Assembly (NCBI RefSeq): GCF_000820225.1
Contig: NZ_CDDK01000024.1
Coordinates: forward strand, 40,020 to 104,019
Direction of reading: 5' to 3'
DNA: 64,000 nt
Source of the DNA: Aeromonas veronii bv. veronii
GTDB taxonomy: Bacteria > Pseudomonadota > Gammaproteobacteria > Enterobacterales > Aeromonadaceae
Shown: positions 45,978-54,753 of the stretch, one piece after another
Position numbering within the stretch: position 1 is the stretch's first letter
Layout: every line of letters begins with the position of its first letter
The notes under the pieces: model-generated
Told to the model about the DNA's origin: nothing
Seen by the model: only the letters and a program-made list of their open reading frames with translations
Databases searched by the model: none
Made by a program: the position numbers and the translations under genes

Positions 45978-46937
45978 ATGGATAGCTCGCTCGCCCGTCT
46001 CGACCTCAACCTGCTCGCCGTATTCGACATGCTGATGCAGGAGCGCAACGTCACCCGTGCCGCCGAACGGCTGCATCTCTCCCAATCCACCGTCAGTCAC
46101 GCCTTGGGGCGGCTGCGGGTGGCGCTGGATGACCCGCTGTTCGTGATGAGTCGGCGCGAGATGATGCCGACCGAGCGGGCCAAGGCGCTGGCCGGGCCGG
46201 TGCGCCAGGCGCTGGCGATGCTGGAGCAGGGATTGCGGCAGGCCAAGGGGTTTGATCCCGCTACCGCACGGCGGATTTTCCGTATCGCCACCCCGGGCTC
46301 GGTGGAGCACGGGCTGGTGCCGGTGCTGGTGGACAGACTCCATCAGCAGGCCCCTCACTGTCGCCTTGAGGTGTGCGAGCTGGCGGACAGCGACTACGAG
46401 CGGGAGTTGGAAAAAGGTGAGCTGGATCTGGTGATCGGTTTCGCCGGGGCGAATCATCTCTCACCCCGTTTGTGGCGGGAGGAGTGGTTCAACAACCCGC
46501 TGGTCTGCCTGTCGCCCCTTGGCAGCGAATTGCCCGATGTGCTGACACCGGTCGAGCTGGTGAGCCGTCCCCACATCCACACCTCCAGCTGGGGTCACAG
46601 TCAGGCGATGGTGGAGCTTTGGCTGGCTCGCTTCGGGGTGGAGCGGGAGTTGGGCGTGCGGTTGCCGAGCTTTATGGCAGTGCCGCCGCTGATGGCGACC
46701 GGTCGCTATCTGGTGGTGGTGCCCGAGATGATCGGGCGCCACTTCTGCCGCTACTACCCGCTGCGGATGCACCAGCTCGACCCCGCCATCCCCATCGTCT
46801 ACCTGATGGCGGGGCACCCACTCACCGCCCACGACGAGGCGATCGGCTGGTTCAAGAGCATGCTGCACCAGCTGGTGTTCGACCTCTACGGCGACGATGC
46901 GCTCGGGACTCCCGCTCAGCGGATGCTGGCGAAGTAG
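45978..46937 (+). CDS. LysR-family transcriptional regulator
   Basis: 319-aa LysR protein. The winged helix-turn-helix is clear: [40 protein letters not shown] (about residues 8-47, cited here in key parts). The effector-binding domain covers about 95-310 and resembles NodD/YbeF-type regulators. It is divergent from the EamA exporter. The 3' end overlaps the convergent trpS gene by 22 nt, which rules out a terminator between them. Confidence 0.88.
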   Translation: MDSSLARLDLNLLAVFDMLMQERNVTRAAERLHLSQSTVSHALGRLRVALDDPLFVMSRREMMPTERAKALAGPVRQALAMLEQGLRQAKGFDPATARRIFRIATPGSVEHGLVPVLVDRLHQQAPHCRLEVCELADSDYERELEKGELDLVIGFAGANHLSPRLWREEWFNNPLVCLSPLGSELPDVLTPVELVSRPHIHTSSWGHSQAMVELWLARFGVERELGVRLPSFMAVPPLMATGRYLVVVPEMIGRHFCRYYPLRMHQLDPAIPIVYLMAGHPLTAHDEAIGWFKSMLHQLVFDLYGDDALGTPAQRMLAK

Positions 46938-47929
46938 TCGAGCCCCATGGCGCTTTTCACCTCCGCCAATACCTCATCGGTGATGATGCGAGCCTGCTCG
47001 GTGCCCTGATAGAGCAGTTCCAGCAGCATCTTCTTGTCGGCGATGGCCGCGGTCCGGCGCTCCCGCATCGGAGCGAGCAGGGTCTGCAGGCAGTCGTTCA
47101 GCACCTGCTTGCAGCGCATGTCCCCCAGTCCGCCGCGCCGGTAGTGGGCCTTCATGTCGGCGACCAGCGCCTTGTCGGGGTGGAAAGCATCGAGATAGGC
47201 GAACACCGTATTTCCCTCCACCTGACCCGGATCGCTCACCTTGAGGTGGTTGGGGTCGGTATACATGGCGAACACCGCCTGTTTGACCTCTTCCGTCGGC
47301 ATGCCGAGCTCTATGGTGTTGCCGAGAGACTTGGACATCTTGGCCTTGCCGTCGATGCCGGGCAGGCGGCCAGTGTCGCTCAGGATCGGTTGGCATTCGG
47401 TCAGCACCTCTTTGCCTACCAGAGAGTTGAAGCGGCGGACGATCTCGTTGGTCTGCTCCAGCATCGGCAGCTGATCTTCCCCGACCGGCACATGGCTGGC
47501 GCGAAAGGCGGTGATGTCGGCGGCCTGACTCACCGGATAGACCAGAAAACCGGCTGGTAGCGTGCGTTCGAACCCTTTTTGCTGGATCTCCGCCTTGACG
47601 GTGGGATTGCGCTCCAGCCGGGCAACGCTGACCAGATTGAGGTAGTAACAGGTGAGCTCGGCGAGGGCAGGCAGGGCGCTCTGCAGGCAGAAGGTGGTCT
47701 TGGCCGGGTCGAGACCGACCGCCAGATAGTCAGCCATCACCTCCAGCACGTTGTCGGTCACCTTGGCCGGATTGTGGCCGTTGTCGGTCAGCGCCTGCAG
47801 GTCGGCGATCATCACGAATTGACGGTAGTGGTGCTGGGCTTCGACGCGCTGGCGCAGGGAGCCGACATAGTGGCCGATGTGCAGTTTGCCGGTGGGACGA
47901 TCACCAGTCAGGATAACGGGGTTGTGCAT
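46916..47929 (-). CDS. trpS2: Tryptophanyl-tRNA synthetase, second type (TrpRS II)
   Basis: 337-aa class I aminoacyl-tRNA synthetase that charges tRNA-Trp. The HIGH motif is exact ([12 protein letters not shown], about residues 14-25) and KMSKS is exact ([11 protein letters not shown], about 195-205). The sequence differs from E. coli TrpS (which has TIGN instead of HIGH), so this is the divergent second type found in some bacteria, often alongside the standard enzyme elsewhere. The 192-nt leader carries a Trp-codon leader peptide and a terminator, so expression is likely controlled by charged tRNA-Trp. The 3' end overlaps the LysR gene. Confidence 0.92.
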   Translation of the reverse strand: MHNPVILTGDRPTGKLHIGHYVGSLRQRVEAQHHYRQFVMIADLQALTDNGHNPAKVTDNVLEVMADYLAVGLDPAKTTFCLQSALPALAELTCYYLNLVSVARLERNPTVKAEIQQKGFERTLPAGFLVYPVSQAADITAFRASHVPVGEDQLPMLEQTNEIVRRFNSLVGKEVLTECQPILSDTGRLPGIDGKAKMSKSLGNTIELGMPTEEVKQAVFAMYTDPNHLKVSDPGQVEGNTVFAYLDAFHPDKALVADMKAHYRRGGLGDMRCKQVLNDCLQTLLAPMRERRTAAIADKKMLLELLYQGTEQARIITDEVLAEVKSAMGLDYFASIR

Positions 47930-47973
47930 GTCACTCTCTCCAGTTGGGTGAGCCGGGAGGCGACAAAGGGATA

Positions 47974-48066
47974 AAAACAGTTGACCGCCTCTCGGCGGTC
48001 ACGGTGTTTTCTTTGGGAAATTTACAATAGAAACGCGGTGCCGCCTGTTTAGGAGCAGCACCACCA
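47974..48066 (-). promoter_or_regulatory. trp-type transcription attenuator of trpS2
   Basis: Four mutually exclusive RNA segments can be seen. Segment 1 (48055-48062), in the Trp/Cys codons, pairs with segment 2 (48037-48044): 8 pairs. Segment 2 (48038-48045) alternatively pairs with segment 3 (47994-48002): 8 pairs with one bulged A. Segment 3 pairs with segment 4 (47983-47989): the terminator stem GACCGCC-GAGA-GGCGGTC, followed within 5 nt by TTTTT. A ribosome stalled at the Trp codons would mask segment 1 and favour the 2:3 antiterminator. Confidence 0.85.
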
Positions 48067-48096
48067 GTAGTTGTGATTGAATGCGGTCATATTCAT
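48049..48096 (-). CDS. Leader peptide with tandem Trp codons (trpS2 attenuator)
   Basis: A 15-codon ORF, MNMTAFNHNYWWCCS, lies 120 nt before trpS2. Tandem TGG codons stand directly before the segment that can pair either way. The layout equals that of trp operon leader peptides. The ribosome site is weak, so either the first or third codon (both ATG) could start it. Confidence 0.8.
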   Translation of the reverse strand: MNMTAFNHNYWWCCS

Positions 48097-48121
48097 AGCA
48101 AATCAAACTACGCCGGTTTCA

Positions 48122-48559
48122 TTACTTCTGCAAGGGGACGACCAGCAGATCGCAGGGCACCGTATTCATCAGCTGACGGGCGCTGGAGGTGAGCAGGCTC
48201 CAGAAGCTCTGGCGATGGCCGCACACCAGCAGGTCGATCTCGTACTCCTTGACTGCCTGATTGACCCGCTCGCTCAGATCGCCGCAGATCACCAGCTTCT
48301 TCTCGATGGGATAGTCCACCGAGGCCAGAAATGCCTCCAGCTTCTCTTTCGCTTCGGCGATCACCTGATCCTGCACGTTGTCGATGTCGATATCGATCAT
48401 CTCGGTGTAGAGATCCTTGAGGTCCACATCGACATGGATAACCGACAGCTTGGCGCCGTTGGAACGGGCTCTGTCCACCGCCTTGTCGATCACCTTGCGG
48501 TTGTCTTCAGAGAGGTCGATCGCGGCCAGAATATGCTTGTAATAGGTTGTTCCACTCAT
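48122..48559 (-). CDS. Universal stress protein, UspA family
   Basis: 145-aa cytoplasmic stress protein. It starts MSGTTYYKHILAAIDLSEDN, a UspA-type nucleotide fold. The glycine motif that binds ATP in some members is not clear: near the C-terminus it reads CGHRQSFWSLLTSSARQLMN, so it is more like non-ATP-binding UspA. It ends with the typical CDLLVVPL. GGAG lies about 8 nt before the ATG. It is divergent from fabV. Its exact paralogue class (UspA, UspC, UspD) is not resolved. Confidence 0.85.
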   Translation of the reverse strand: MSGTTYYKHILAAIDLSEDNRKVIDKAVDRARSNGAKLSVIHVDVDLKDLYTEMIDIDIDNVQDQVIAEAKEKLEAFLASVDYPIEKKLVICGDLSERVNQAVKEYEIDLLVCGHRQSFWSLLTSSARQLMNTVPCDLLVVPLQK

Positions 48560-48612
48560 GGGGGTTCTCCTTACCGATCCTTCAGCCCACTATACCAATC
48601 TCTGCTGAAACT

Positions 48613-48637
48613 AAAATGGTGCCTCAGGCACAGTTTT
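48613..48637. promoter_or_regulatory. Imperfect palindrome upstream of the usp gene
   Basis: AAAATGGTGCCTCAGGCACAGTTTT has two-fold symmetry around the central C, with a core GTGCCT-C-AGGCAC. It sits 55-80 nt upstream of the usp start and could be an operator or a leader hairpin. No regulator is named. Confidence 0.45.
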
Positions 48638-48746
48638 GGGATTTAAATGAGTTTAATGACGTGTGACACAGGGTCAGCCACTCAGTTATTAACCACTATT
48701 TGCCTATAAATTAAACAGGAGTTTGACGCCGGTCACATCCCCCGGC

Positions 48747-48775
48747 TTGCCGATCAGGGGGGAGAGGCATAGGAT
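48747..48775 (+). promoter_or_regulatory. Candidate sigma-70 promoter upstream of fabV
   Basis: TTGCCG (48747-48752) and TAGGAT (48770-48775) are separated by 17 bp. A start near 48782 would give a short RNA ending at the terminator at 48858 or, on read-through, the fabV message. Confidence 0.45.
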
Positions 48776-48830
48776 GGGCACGTGCTTCGCAATGAACACA
48801 AAACAACAAAAAGCATCTGAATACCGCTTT

Positions 48831-48858
48831 GGGGAGCCACGTGCTCCCTTTTGTTTTT
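48831..48858 (+). terminator. Intrinsic terminator in the fabV leader
   Basis: GGGAGC-CACGT-GCTCCC is a 6-bp stem followed by TTTTGTTTTT, about 100 nt before fabV and on the same strand. No gene ends here, so it is either an attenuator or the end of a small RNA. The upstream GGGCACGTG (48777-48785) could pair with CACGTGCTCCC and compete with the stem. Confidence 0.7.
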
Positions 48859-48960
48859 CTGCCTCATTTCCCGCTGCTTTTCTGACTGATAGCGATCCGG
48901 CATCAAGTTAATCTCCTTCGATTTGGTTATGCTGTAGCCAGTTTCTTTGGAGGCCTTCCC

Positions 48961-50148
48961 ATGATCATTCATCCCCAGATTCAAGGTTGTGTTGCCCGCA
49001 ACTGTCACCCCATCGGCTGTCGCGCCGCCGTGCAGCAGCAGATCGAACGGATCAAGGCCGCTGGCCCGTTCAACGGTCCCAAGCGGGTGCTGGTGCTGGG
49101 GGCCTCCTCCGGGTTTGGACTGGCGTCGCGCATTGCGCTCGCCTTTGGTGCCGGTGCCGACACCATCGGTATCTCGTTTGAGCGCGGCCCTTCCGACAAA
49201 GGATTGGGCAGCGCCGGCTGGTACAACAACATCTGGTTTCGCAAGGAGGCGGAGCAGGAGGGGCGTATCGCCATCAACCTGATCGGTGATGCCTTCTCCG
49301 ACGGCATGCGTCAGCAGGCCATCGACACCATCCGCCAGCAGCTGGGGCAGGTGGATCTGGTGATCTATTCGCTCGCGAGCGGCATCCGGGTGCTGCCCGA
49401 CGGCACGCAAGTGCGCTCGGTGCTCAAGACCACCGGCCAGCCATTCAGTGGTTGGGGATTGGATCTGGAGCGCGATATTCTGGTGCAGCAGTCGCTGGCG
49501 CCCGCCACGCCGGAGGAGATCCGCGATACCGTCACCGTGATGGGGGGCGAGGATTGGCAGCTCTGGATGCAGGCGTTGCAGCAGGCCGGTTGTCTCGCCC
49601 CCGGTGCGCAAACCGTGGCCTACTCCTACATCGGCCCCGAATCCACCTATCCCCTCTATCGCGATGGCACCATCGGTTATGCCAAGGAGCATCTGCACGC
49701 CACCGCCGAGACCATCAACCTGCAACTGGCCGAGATTGGCGGCCATGCCTGGGTGTCGGTCTGCAAGGCGCTGGTAACCAAGGCGAGCGCCTATATTCCG
49801 GTGCTGCCGGTTTATCTCGGCTTGCTGATGGGGGTGATGAAGGAGCGCGGCGTCCATGAGGGGTGCATCGAGCAGATGCAGCGACTGTTTGCCGCCAAGA
49901 TGTACGGGCCCAATGGGGTGGTGGCCGATGGTAACCGGCTGATCCGGATGGATGACTACGAGCTCGACCCGGCCATTCAGGCCGCCGTTTCGGCGCTCTG
50001 GCCCAAGGTGACGCCGGACAATTTCCACGCGCTGGGGGACTTTGCCGGGCTGCGGCAGGATTTCATGCAGCTCAATGGCTTCGAGCTGCCGGGCGTCGAT
50101 TATGCTGCGCCGGTGGATGTCGCCTCCCTTGGCGAGCTGACCCCCTGA
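48961..50148 (+). CDS. fabV: Enoyl-[acyl-carrier-protein] reductase FabV
   Basis: 395-aa NADH-dependent trans-2-enoyl reductase for the last step of fatty-acid elongation, the type that is insensitive to triclosan. N-terminal MIIHPQIQGCVARNCHPIGC and the nucleotide-binding GASSGFGLASRIALAFG (about 50-66) are characteristic. The catalytic Tyr-Lys pair lies in STYPLYRDGTIGYAKEHL (Y-x8-K type). GGAGG lies 7-10 nt before the ATG. No FabI is visible in the window. The leader of about 180 nt contains an intrinsic terminator. Confidence 0.96.
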   Translation: MIIHPQIQGCVARNCHPIGCRAAVQQQIERIKAAGPFNGPKRVLVLGASSGFGLASRIALAFGAGADTIGISFERGPSDKGLGSAGWYNNIWFRKEAEQEGRIAINLIGDAFSDGMRQQAIDTIRQQLGQVDLVIYSLASGIRVLPDGTQVRSVLKTTGQPFSGWGLDLERDILVQQSLAPATPEEIRDTVTVMGGEDWQLWMQALQQAGCLAPGAQTVAYSYIGPESTYPLYRDGTIGYAKEHLHATAETINLQLAEIGGHAWVSVCKALVTKASAYIPVLPVYLGLLMGVMKERGVHEGCIEQMQRLFAAKMYGPNGVVADGNRLIRMDDYELDPAIQAAVSALWPKVTPDNFHALGDFAGLRQDFMQLNGFELPGVDYAAPVDVASLGELTP

Positions 50149-50240
50149 GCTGAAAGAAACGGGATCTCCCTCTCGTTGGCGGGTTGATTCGCGGCGGGAG
50201 TGTGGCGACAATCGATACCAAATCACTGAGGAGAAACAAG

Positions 50241-50765
50241 ATGCTGGCCCAAGCCATGATCGAGAAGTTGAACGAGCAGATTAACCTGGAGTTCTACTCC
50301 TCCAATCTCTATCTGCAGATGAGCGCCTGGTGCGAAGACAAGGGCTTTGAAGGGGCGGCGACCTTCCTGCGCCAGCACGCAGTCGAGGAGCGCCAGCACA
50401 TGGAGCGTCTGTTCACCTATGTGAGCGAGACCGGCGCCATGCCAAAACTGGGTGCCATCGATGCCCCTCCCCACGAGTTCAAGTCGCTGGGCGATGTGTT
50501 CCGTACCACTCTGGAGCACGAGTATCACATCACCAAGTGCATCAATGGTCTGGCCCACGTGGCCTTCACTACCCAGGACTACTCCACCTTCAACTTCCTG
50601 CAGTGGTATGTGGCCGAGCAGCATGAAGAGGAGAAGCTGTTCAAGAGCATCGTCGACCGTCTGGGTCTGGTGGGTGAAGATGGCAAAGGCCTCTACTTCA
50701 TCGACAAGGAGCTGGCCGAACTGGCCAAAGGCGCCCCGGCCAGCATCATGGACAGCAACGCCTGA
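50241..50765 (+). CDS. ftnA: Ferritin (iron storage)
   Basis: 174-aa non-haem ferritin that oxidises Fe2+ and stores iron in a 24-mer shell. Ferroxidase ligands are visible: Glu in [10 protein letters not shown] (about residue 17), EERQHMER (Glu/His about 49-53) and Glu in [16 protein letters not shown]. The start is [13 protein letters not shown] with GGAG 7-10 nt upstream; the TTG extension upstream is rejected. A terminator follows directly. Confidence 0.95.
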   Translation: MLAQAMIEKLNEQINLEFYSSNLYLQMSAWCEDKGFEGAATFLRQHAVEERQHMERLFTYVSETGAMPKLGAIDAPPHEFKSLGDVFRTTLEHEYHITKCINGLAHVAFTTQDYSTFNFLQWYVAEQHEEEKLFKSIVDRLGLVGEDGKGLYFIDKELAELAKGAPASIMDSNA

Positions 50766-50796
50766 TAGTCGTGGACACTTAGTGTTCAGCCAGTAC

Positions 50797-50828
50797 AATA
50801 ACGGCCCTTTTAAGGGCCGTTGTTTATT
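50797..50828 (+). terminator. Terminator of ftnA
   Basis: ACGGCCCTT-TT-AAGGGCCGT (9-bp stem) followed by TGTTTATT, with a complementary A-rich side upstream (CAATA), so it could work in both directions. Confidence 0.88.
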
Positions 50829-50914
50829 CTGGTGGGCAGTCACCGTTGTGATGTCAGCCAGAGGCAATCTCGGTTCTGGCCAGGTGCCGTTTCTATTTTG
50901 ATAAGTGAGTGATG

Positions 50915-52099
50915 ATGAAGCAGGTCGATGTGGTGGTGATCGGGGCCGGTGCGGCCGGATTGATGTGTGCGGCGCAGGCGGGCTATCGGGGACGCTCCGT
51001 GCTGGTGCTCGACAACGCCAAGAAGCCGGGCCGCAAGATCCTCATCAGTGGCGGTGGCCGCTGCAACTTCACCAACCATCAGGCGGGCGCTCACGCCTAC
51101 CTGTCGGAGAATCCCCACTTCAGCAAGTCGGCGCTGGCTCGCTACACCCAGCAGGATTTCATCGATCTGGTGGACCGCCACGGGGTCAACTATCACGAGC
51201 GCACCTTGGGGCAGCTGTTCTGTCTCGAGAGTGCCAAGGATATCGTCGATGTGCTGCTCACCGAGTGTGACTGGGCCGGGGTGACCCTGCAGTTCCAGAC
51301 CGAGATCCTCACTGTCAGCAAGCAGGACGAGGGCTTTGTGTTGACGACCAGCAAGGGGGAGATCGGCTGTCACTCGCTGGTGGTGGCGACCGGCGGTCTC
51401 TCCATGCCCAAGCTGGGCGCGACCCCGTATGGCTTCAAGCTGGCGGAGCAGTTCGGTCTCAAGGTGCTGCCGACCCGCGCCGGTCTGGTGCCCTTCACCC
51501 TCCATCAGGCGGAGAAAGAGGCCTTCGCCGATCTGGCGGGCATCAGCCTGCCGGTAGCTGTGACCGCCGAGGATGGCACCCGCTTCAAGGAGGCGATGCT
51601 GTTCACCCACCGCGGCCTCTCCGGCCCCGTCATCCTGCAGATCTCCTCCTACTGGCACGCCGGCGAGAAGATCCACATCAACCTGTTGCCGGAGCTGGAT
51701 ATTCCGGCTGCCCTGCGTGAATGGGCGCAGGCTCACCCGGCGCAGGAGCTGAAAACCGTGCTGGGGCGCGAGCTGCCCAAGCGCTTCGTCGACAAGCTGG
51801 TGGAGCTGGGCCAGCTGGTCAGCAAGCCGATGCGCCAGTACAACGAGCGGGAGCTGGAAGCGGTGGCCAATCTGCTGGGTGACTGGCAGATCCTGCCCAA
51901 CGGTACCGAGGGGTATCGCACCGCTGAAGTGACCCTTGGCGGCGTCGATACCAACGAGCTCTCCTCCAAGACCATGGAGGCGCGCAAGGTGCCCGGCCTC
52001 TACTTCATCGGCGAGGTGGTGGACGTGACCGGCTGGCTCGGTGGCTACAACTTCCAGTGGGCCTGGTCCTCCGGCTGGGTGGCTGGTCAGTACTGTTGA
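50915..52099 (+). CDS. yhiN: NAD(P)/FAD-dependent oxidoreductase, YhiN/HI0933 family
   Basis: 394-aa flavoprotein. FAD-binding VVVIGAGAAGLMCAAQAG (about 6-23), the family motif KILISGGGRCNFTN (about 42-55), LVVATGGLSMPKLGATPYG and a C-terminal FAD motif GEVVDVTGWLGGYNFQWAW are present. The biochemical role of YhiN is not known; related proteins act in RNA or membrane redox steps. Three candidate starts (GTG, ATG, ATG) lie within 7 nt; the last gives MKQVDVVV with GTGAG upstream. Confidence 0.88.
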   Translation: MKQVDVVVIGAGAAGLMCAAQAGYRGRSVLVLDNAKKPGRKILISGGGRCNFTNHQAGAHAYLSENPHFSKSALARYTQQDFIDLVDRHGVNYHERTLGQLFCLESAKDIVDVLLTECDWAGVTLQFQTEILTVSKQDEGFVLTTSKGEIGCHSLVVATGGLSMPKLGATPYGFKLAEQFGLKVLPTRAGLVPFTLHQAEKEAFADLAGISLPVAVTAEDGTRFKEAMLFTHRGLSGPVILQISSYWHAGEKIHINLLPELDIPAALREWAQAHPAQELKTVLGRELPKRFVDKLVELGQLVSKPMRQYNERELEAVANLLGDWQILPNGTEGYRTAEVTLGGVDTNELSSKTMEARKVPGLYFIGEVVDVTGWLGGYNFQWAWSSGWVAGQYC

Positions 52100-52180
52100 T
52101 GTCACAGGGGCTGGTTTATCCGGCCCCGATTTATTGGTCAGGGTTATGGTGATCGGTCGGGTTGTCGCAAGGGGGCGCAG

Positions 52181-53854
52181 ATGCTTGAGAATCAGATGAT
52201 GTTGTTGGCGGTGTTCGAGCGGGCAGCGCTGATGCTGATGACCCTCTTTTTCCTGACCCGCACCCGGCCGTTCCAGCGGCTGTTCCAGAAGCGGGATCAC
52301 ACCCCGGCGGAGCTGGTGCTGGTGGCCTCCATCTTCGGCCTGTTTGCGGTGTTCAGTACCTACACCGGCATTCCGGTAGAGGGGGCGCTGATCAATGTGC
52401 GGATCATCGCCATCATCTCCGGCGGCATCCTGTTCGGCCCCTGGGTCGGCATTCCGGCCGGGGTCATCTCCGGTCTGCACCGCTATCTCATCGACATGGA
52501 TGGTCACACTTCCATCCCTTGCCTCATCGCCAGCATTATTGCCGGCCTGCTCGCCACCTGGCTGCACCTGCGTTGCCGCAAGTCGCGGCTCTGGCTCTAC
52601 GGCATTCTGGCGGGGATGCTCTGCGAAGGGCTGACCATGCTGCTGATCTGGCTGCTGACCGAGCCCCACGAAGTCGGGGTGGAGATCGTTAACCATATCG
52701 CCTATCCGATGATCGCCGGGGCGCTCTGCATCGGCCTCATCATCAAGCTGGTGCAGGATCTGGATGACGAGAAGGAGCTGATTGCCGCCAAGCAGGCCAA
52801 GCTGGCGCTCGATATCGCCAACAAGACGCTGCCTTTCTTCCAGAACATCGATCGCCACTCCCTCAGTCAGGTGTGCGATGTGATCCGGCGCGACATCAGC
52901 GCCGATGCGGTGGCCATCACAGATACCCATGACGTGCTGGCCTATGTCGGGGTGGGCAAGGACTATTACGAGCTGGATGAGCACCACGCCATCAGCGGCA
53001 TGACCCAGCAGGCGGTGCTGCTCGACCAGATCATCATCAACAACGATCTGCGCCAGTATCACCTCTCCGATTTCCACTCGGTCATCATTATTCCGCTGCG
53101 GGAAAACGGCTCGGTGAGCGGCACCCTCAAGATCTACTACCGCCGCACCCACAGCATCACCAGCTCCCTGCGGGAGATGGCGGTGGGCCTCTCCCAGCTC
53201 ATCTCCACCCAGATGGAGGTGTCGCGCATCGAGCAGTTGAAAGAGATGACCCGCAAGGCGGAGTTCACCGCATTGCAGAGCAAGATCAACCCGCACTTCC
53301 TGTTCAATGCCCTCAACGCCATCTCGTCGCTGATCCGCATCCGGCCCCAGCAGGCGCGCCAGCTCATTGCCAATCTGGCAGATTACCTGCGCTACAACCT
53401 CAACAAGGGTGACACCCTCATCGACATCAAGGAGGAGTTGCAGCAGGTGCGCGACTACGTGGCTATCGAGCAGGCCCGCTTTGGCGACAAGCTGGAGGTG
53501 GTGTTCGATGTGGATGACGTGCATATCGAGGTACCGAGCCTGCTGTTGCAGCCGCTGGTGGAAAACGCCATCCTGCACGGCATCCAGCCCCGCAGTGCGC
53601 CGGGCCGGGTCACCATCGAGGTGAAACAGCTGGCAGGTGGCATCCGGGTGGCGGTGCGGGACACCGGTTACGGCATCAGTCAGGAGGTGATCGATGGGGT
53701 GGCCGCCGGGCGGGTGGGGAGCCGCAGCATCGGCCTGATGAACGTGCATCAGCGGGTCAAGCTGCTCTATGGCGACGGCCTGCACCTCAAGCGGCTGGAG
53801 CCGGGTACCGAAGTGAGTTTCTATCTGCCGGATCAGGAGTCGATGCCATGCTGA
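52181..53854 (+). CDS. ypdA: LytS-type sensor histidine kinase (YpdA/PyrS-like)
   Basis: 557-aa sensor of the 5TM-LytS family. About six hydrophobic segments span residues 5-200 (5TMR-LYT domain, [25 protein letters not shown]), then a GAF-like region (about 225-345), a His_kinase box ([21 protein letters not shown], His in NPHFLFN) and an HATPase domain ([17 protein letters not shown]). E. coli YpdA pairs with YpdB in pyruvate sensing. The following ypdB and yhjX match the E. coli target system, which favours YpdA over the paralogue BtsS. AAGGGGGCG lies 4-12 nt before the ATG. Confidence 0.9.
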   Translation: MLENQMMLLAVFERAALMLMTLFFLTRTRPFQRLFQKRDHTPAELVLVASIFGLFAVFSTYTGIPVEGALINVRIIAIISGGILFGPWVGIPAGVISGLHRYLIDMDGHTSIPCLIASIIAGLLATWLHLRCRKSRLWLYGILAGMLCEGLTMLLIWLLTEPHEVGVEIVNHIAYPMIAGALCIGLIIKLVQDLDDEKELIAAKQAKLALDIANKTLPFFQNIDRHSLSQVCDVIRRDISADAVAITDTHDVLAYVGVGKDYYELDEHHAISGMTQQAVLLDQIIINNDLRQYHLSDFHSVIIIPLRENGSVSGTLKIYYRRTHSITSSLREMAVGLSQLISTQMEVSRIEQLKEMTRKAEFTALQSKINPHFLFNALNAISSLIRIRPQQARQLIANLADYLRYNLNKGDTLIDIKEELQQVRDYVAIEQARFGDKLEVVFDVDDVHIEVPSLLLQPLVENAILHGIQPRSAPGRVTIEVKQLAGGIRVAVRDTGYGISQEVIDGVAAGRVGSRSIGLMNVHQRVKLLYGDGLHLKRLEPGTEVSFYLPDQESMPC

Positions 53855-53930
53855 GAGCCATCATGGTTGAGGATAAGTGTGTGCCGCGAGAGGTGTTGTC
53901 ATGCTGAAAGCGATCATTGTGGAAGACGAG
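53828..53930 (+). repeat. Tandem duplication of the ypdA/ypdB boundary with chimeric mini-ORF
   Basis: The ypdA end with stop and the ypdB start are repeated exactly 53 bp apart. Both copies share ATGCTGARAGC.ATCAT.GT.GA.GA with the stop TGA embedded in ATGCTGA. The inner copy forms a 19-codon ORF (53848-53907), [19 protein letters not shown]. Its start matches YpdB (MLKAIIVEDE) and its end matches YpdA (QESMPC), each stop lying in the same register. Both genes remain intact. Confidence 0.9.
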
Positions 53931-54644
53931 TATCTGGCTCGCGAAGAGCTGATCTATCTGGTGAATCAGCACAGCACCATCGAGATAGTGGCGAGCTTTG
54001 AGGATGGGCTGGAGGCGTTCAAATATCTGCAGGATCACGAGGTGGATGTGGTGTTTCTGGATATCCAGATCCCCTCCATCGACGGCCTGTTGCTGGCCAA
54101 GAACCTGCACAAGTCGAGCCATCCGCCCCACATCGTCTTCGTCACCGCCTACAAGGAATTTGCGGTGGAGGCGTTCGAGCTGGAGGCGTTCGACTACATC
54201 CTCAAGCCCTACAACGAGCCGCGCATCATCAATCTGCTGCAAAAGCTCGAGCATGCGGGCAAGTCGCAGCCAGCCACCACAGGGGAGGCGAGCGGCGAGG
54301 GGAGCAGCCCCCACAATCGCACCGTCAATCTGGTGAAGGGGGAGCGCATCATCGTCACCCCCTGCGAGCAGATCTACTACGCGGAAGCCGACGAGAAGCT
54401 CACCTATGTCTACACCCGTGATGATCGCTACGTGATGACCATGACCATCAGCGAGTTTGTCAGCCGGCTGCCTGCCGAGGGGTTCTTTCGCTGCCACCGC
54501 TCCTACTGCGTCAACATCAACAAGATCCGCGAAATCGTCCCCTGGTTTAACAGTACCTATCTCATCCGGCTCCATGACCTGCCGTTCGAGGTGCCGGTCA
54601 GTCGCAGCAACATCAAGGCGTTCCGTCAGCTGATGCGGCTCTGA
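53901..54644 (+). CDS. ypdB: LytTR response regulator (YpdB/PyrR-like)
   Basis: 247-aa response regulator. Receiver domain: acidic residues in IIVEDEYLAREEL, phospho-Asp in VVFLDIQIPSIDG (about 53), Lys in YILKPYNEPRI. The LytTR DNA-binding domain (about 145-247) contains RHRSYCVNINKIREI-like FFRCHRSYCVNINKIREI and VPVSRSNIKAFRQLM. It matches E. coli YpdB closely. The true start is at 53901; a near-copy of the start 53 bp earlier opens only a mini-ORF. A tandem operator follows before yhjX. Confidence 0.93.
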   Translation: MLKAIIVEDEYLAREELIYLVNQHSTIEIVASFEDGLEAFKYLQDHEVDVVFLDIQIPSIDGLLLAKNLHKSSHPPHIVFVTAYKEFAVEAFELEAFDYILKPYNEPRIINLLQKLEHAGKSQPATTGEASGEGSSPHNRTVNLVKGERIIVTPCEQIYYAEADEKLTYVYTRDDRYVMTMTISEFVSRLPAEGFFRCHRSYCVNINKIREIVPWFNSTYLIRLHDLPFEVPVSRSNIKAFRQLMRL

Positions 54645-54645
54645 T

Positions 54646-54676
54646 TGTCATTCATTCCCGCCGATCTGCATTTCAT
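54646..54676 (+). promoter_or_regulatory. Tandem YpdB-type operator before yhjX
   Basis: TGTCATTCAT (54646-54655), 11 bp, then TGCATTTCAT (54667-54676). E. coli YpdB binds two GGCATTTCAT repeats separated by 11 bp before yhjX. Sequence and spacing are conserved here. Confidence 0.8.
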
Positions 54677-54753
54677 GCCTTAATCGATCGGCGCGAACTG
54701 CGTCTTGCCTATAGTGGCCTCAATTTCCTTAAGGCCATCGACCGAGACGCATC

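Noticed and set aside
48835..48848. CACGTG core in the fabV leader as another parS
   Set aside because: Flanks are GAGC/GCTC, not GTT/AAC; it is part of the terminator stem.
48792..48911. 39-codon frame in the fabV leader (starts MNTKQQKASEYRF)
   Set aside because: It has no Shine-Dalgarno and reads straight through the terminator hairpin, so the structure is the better explanation. It is kept only as part of the leader finding.
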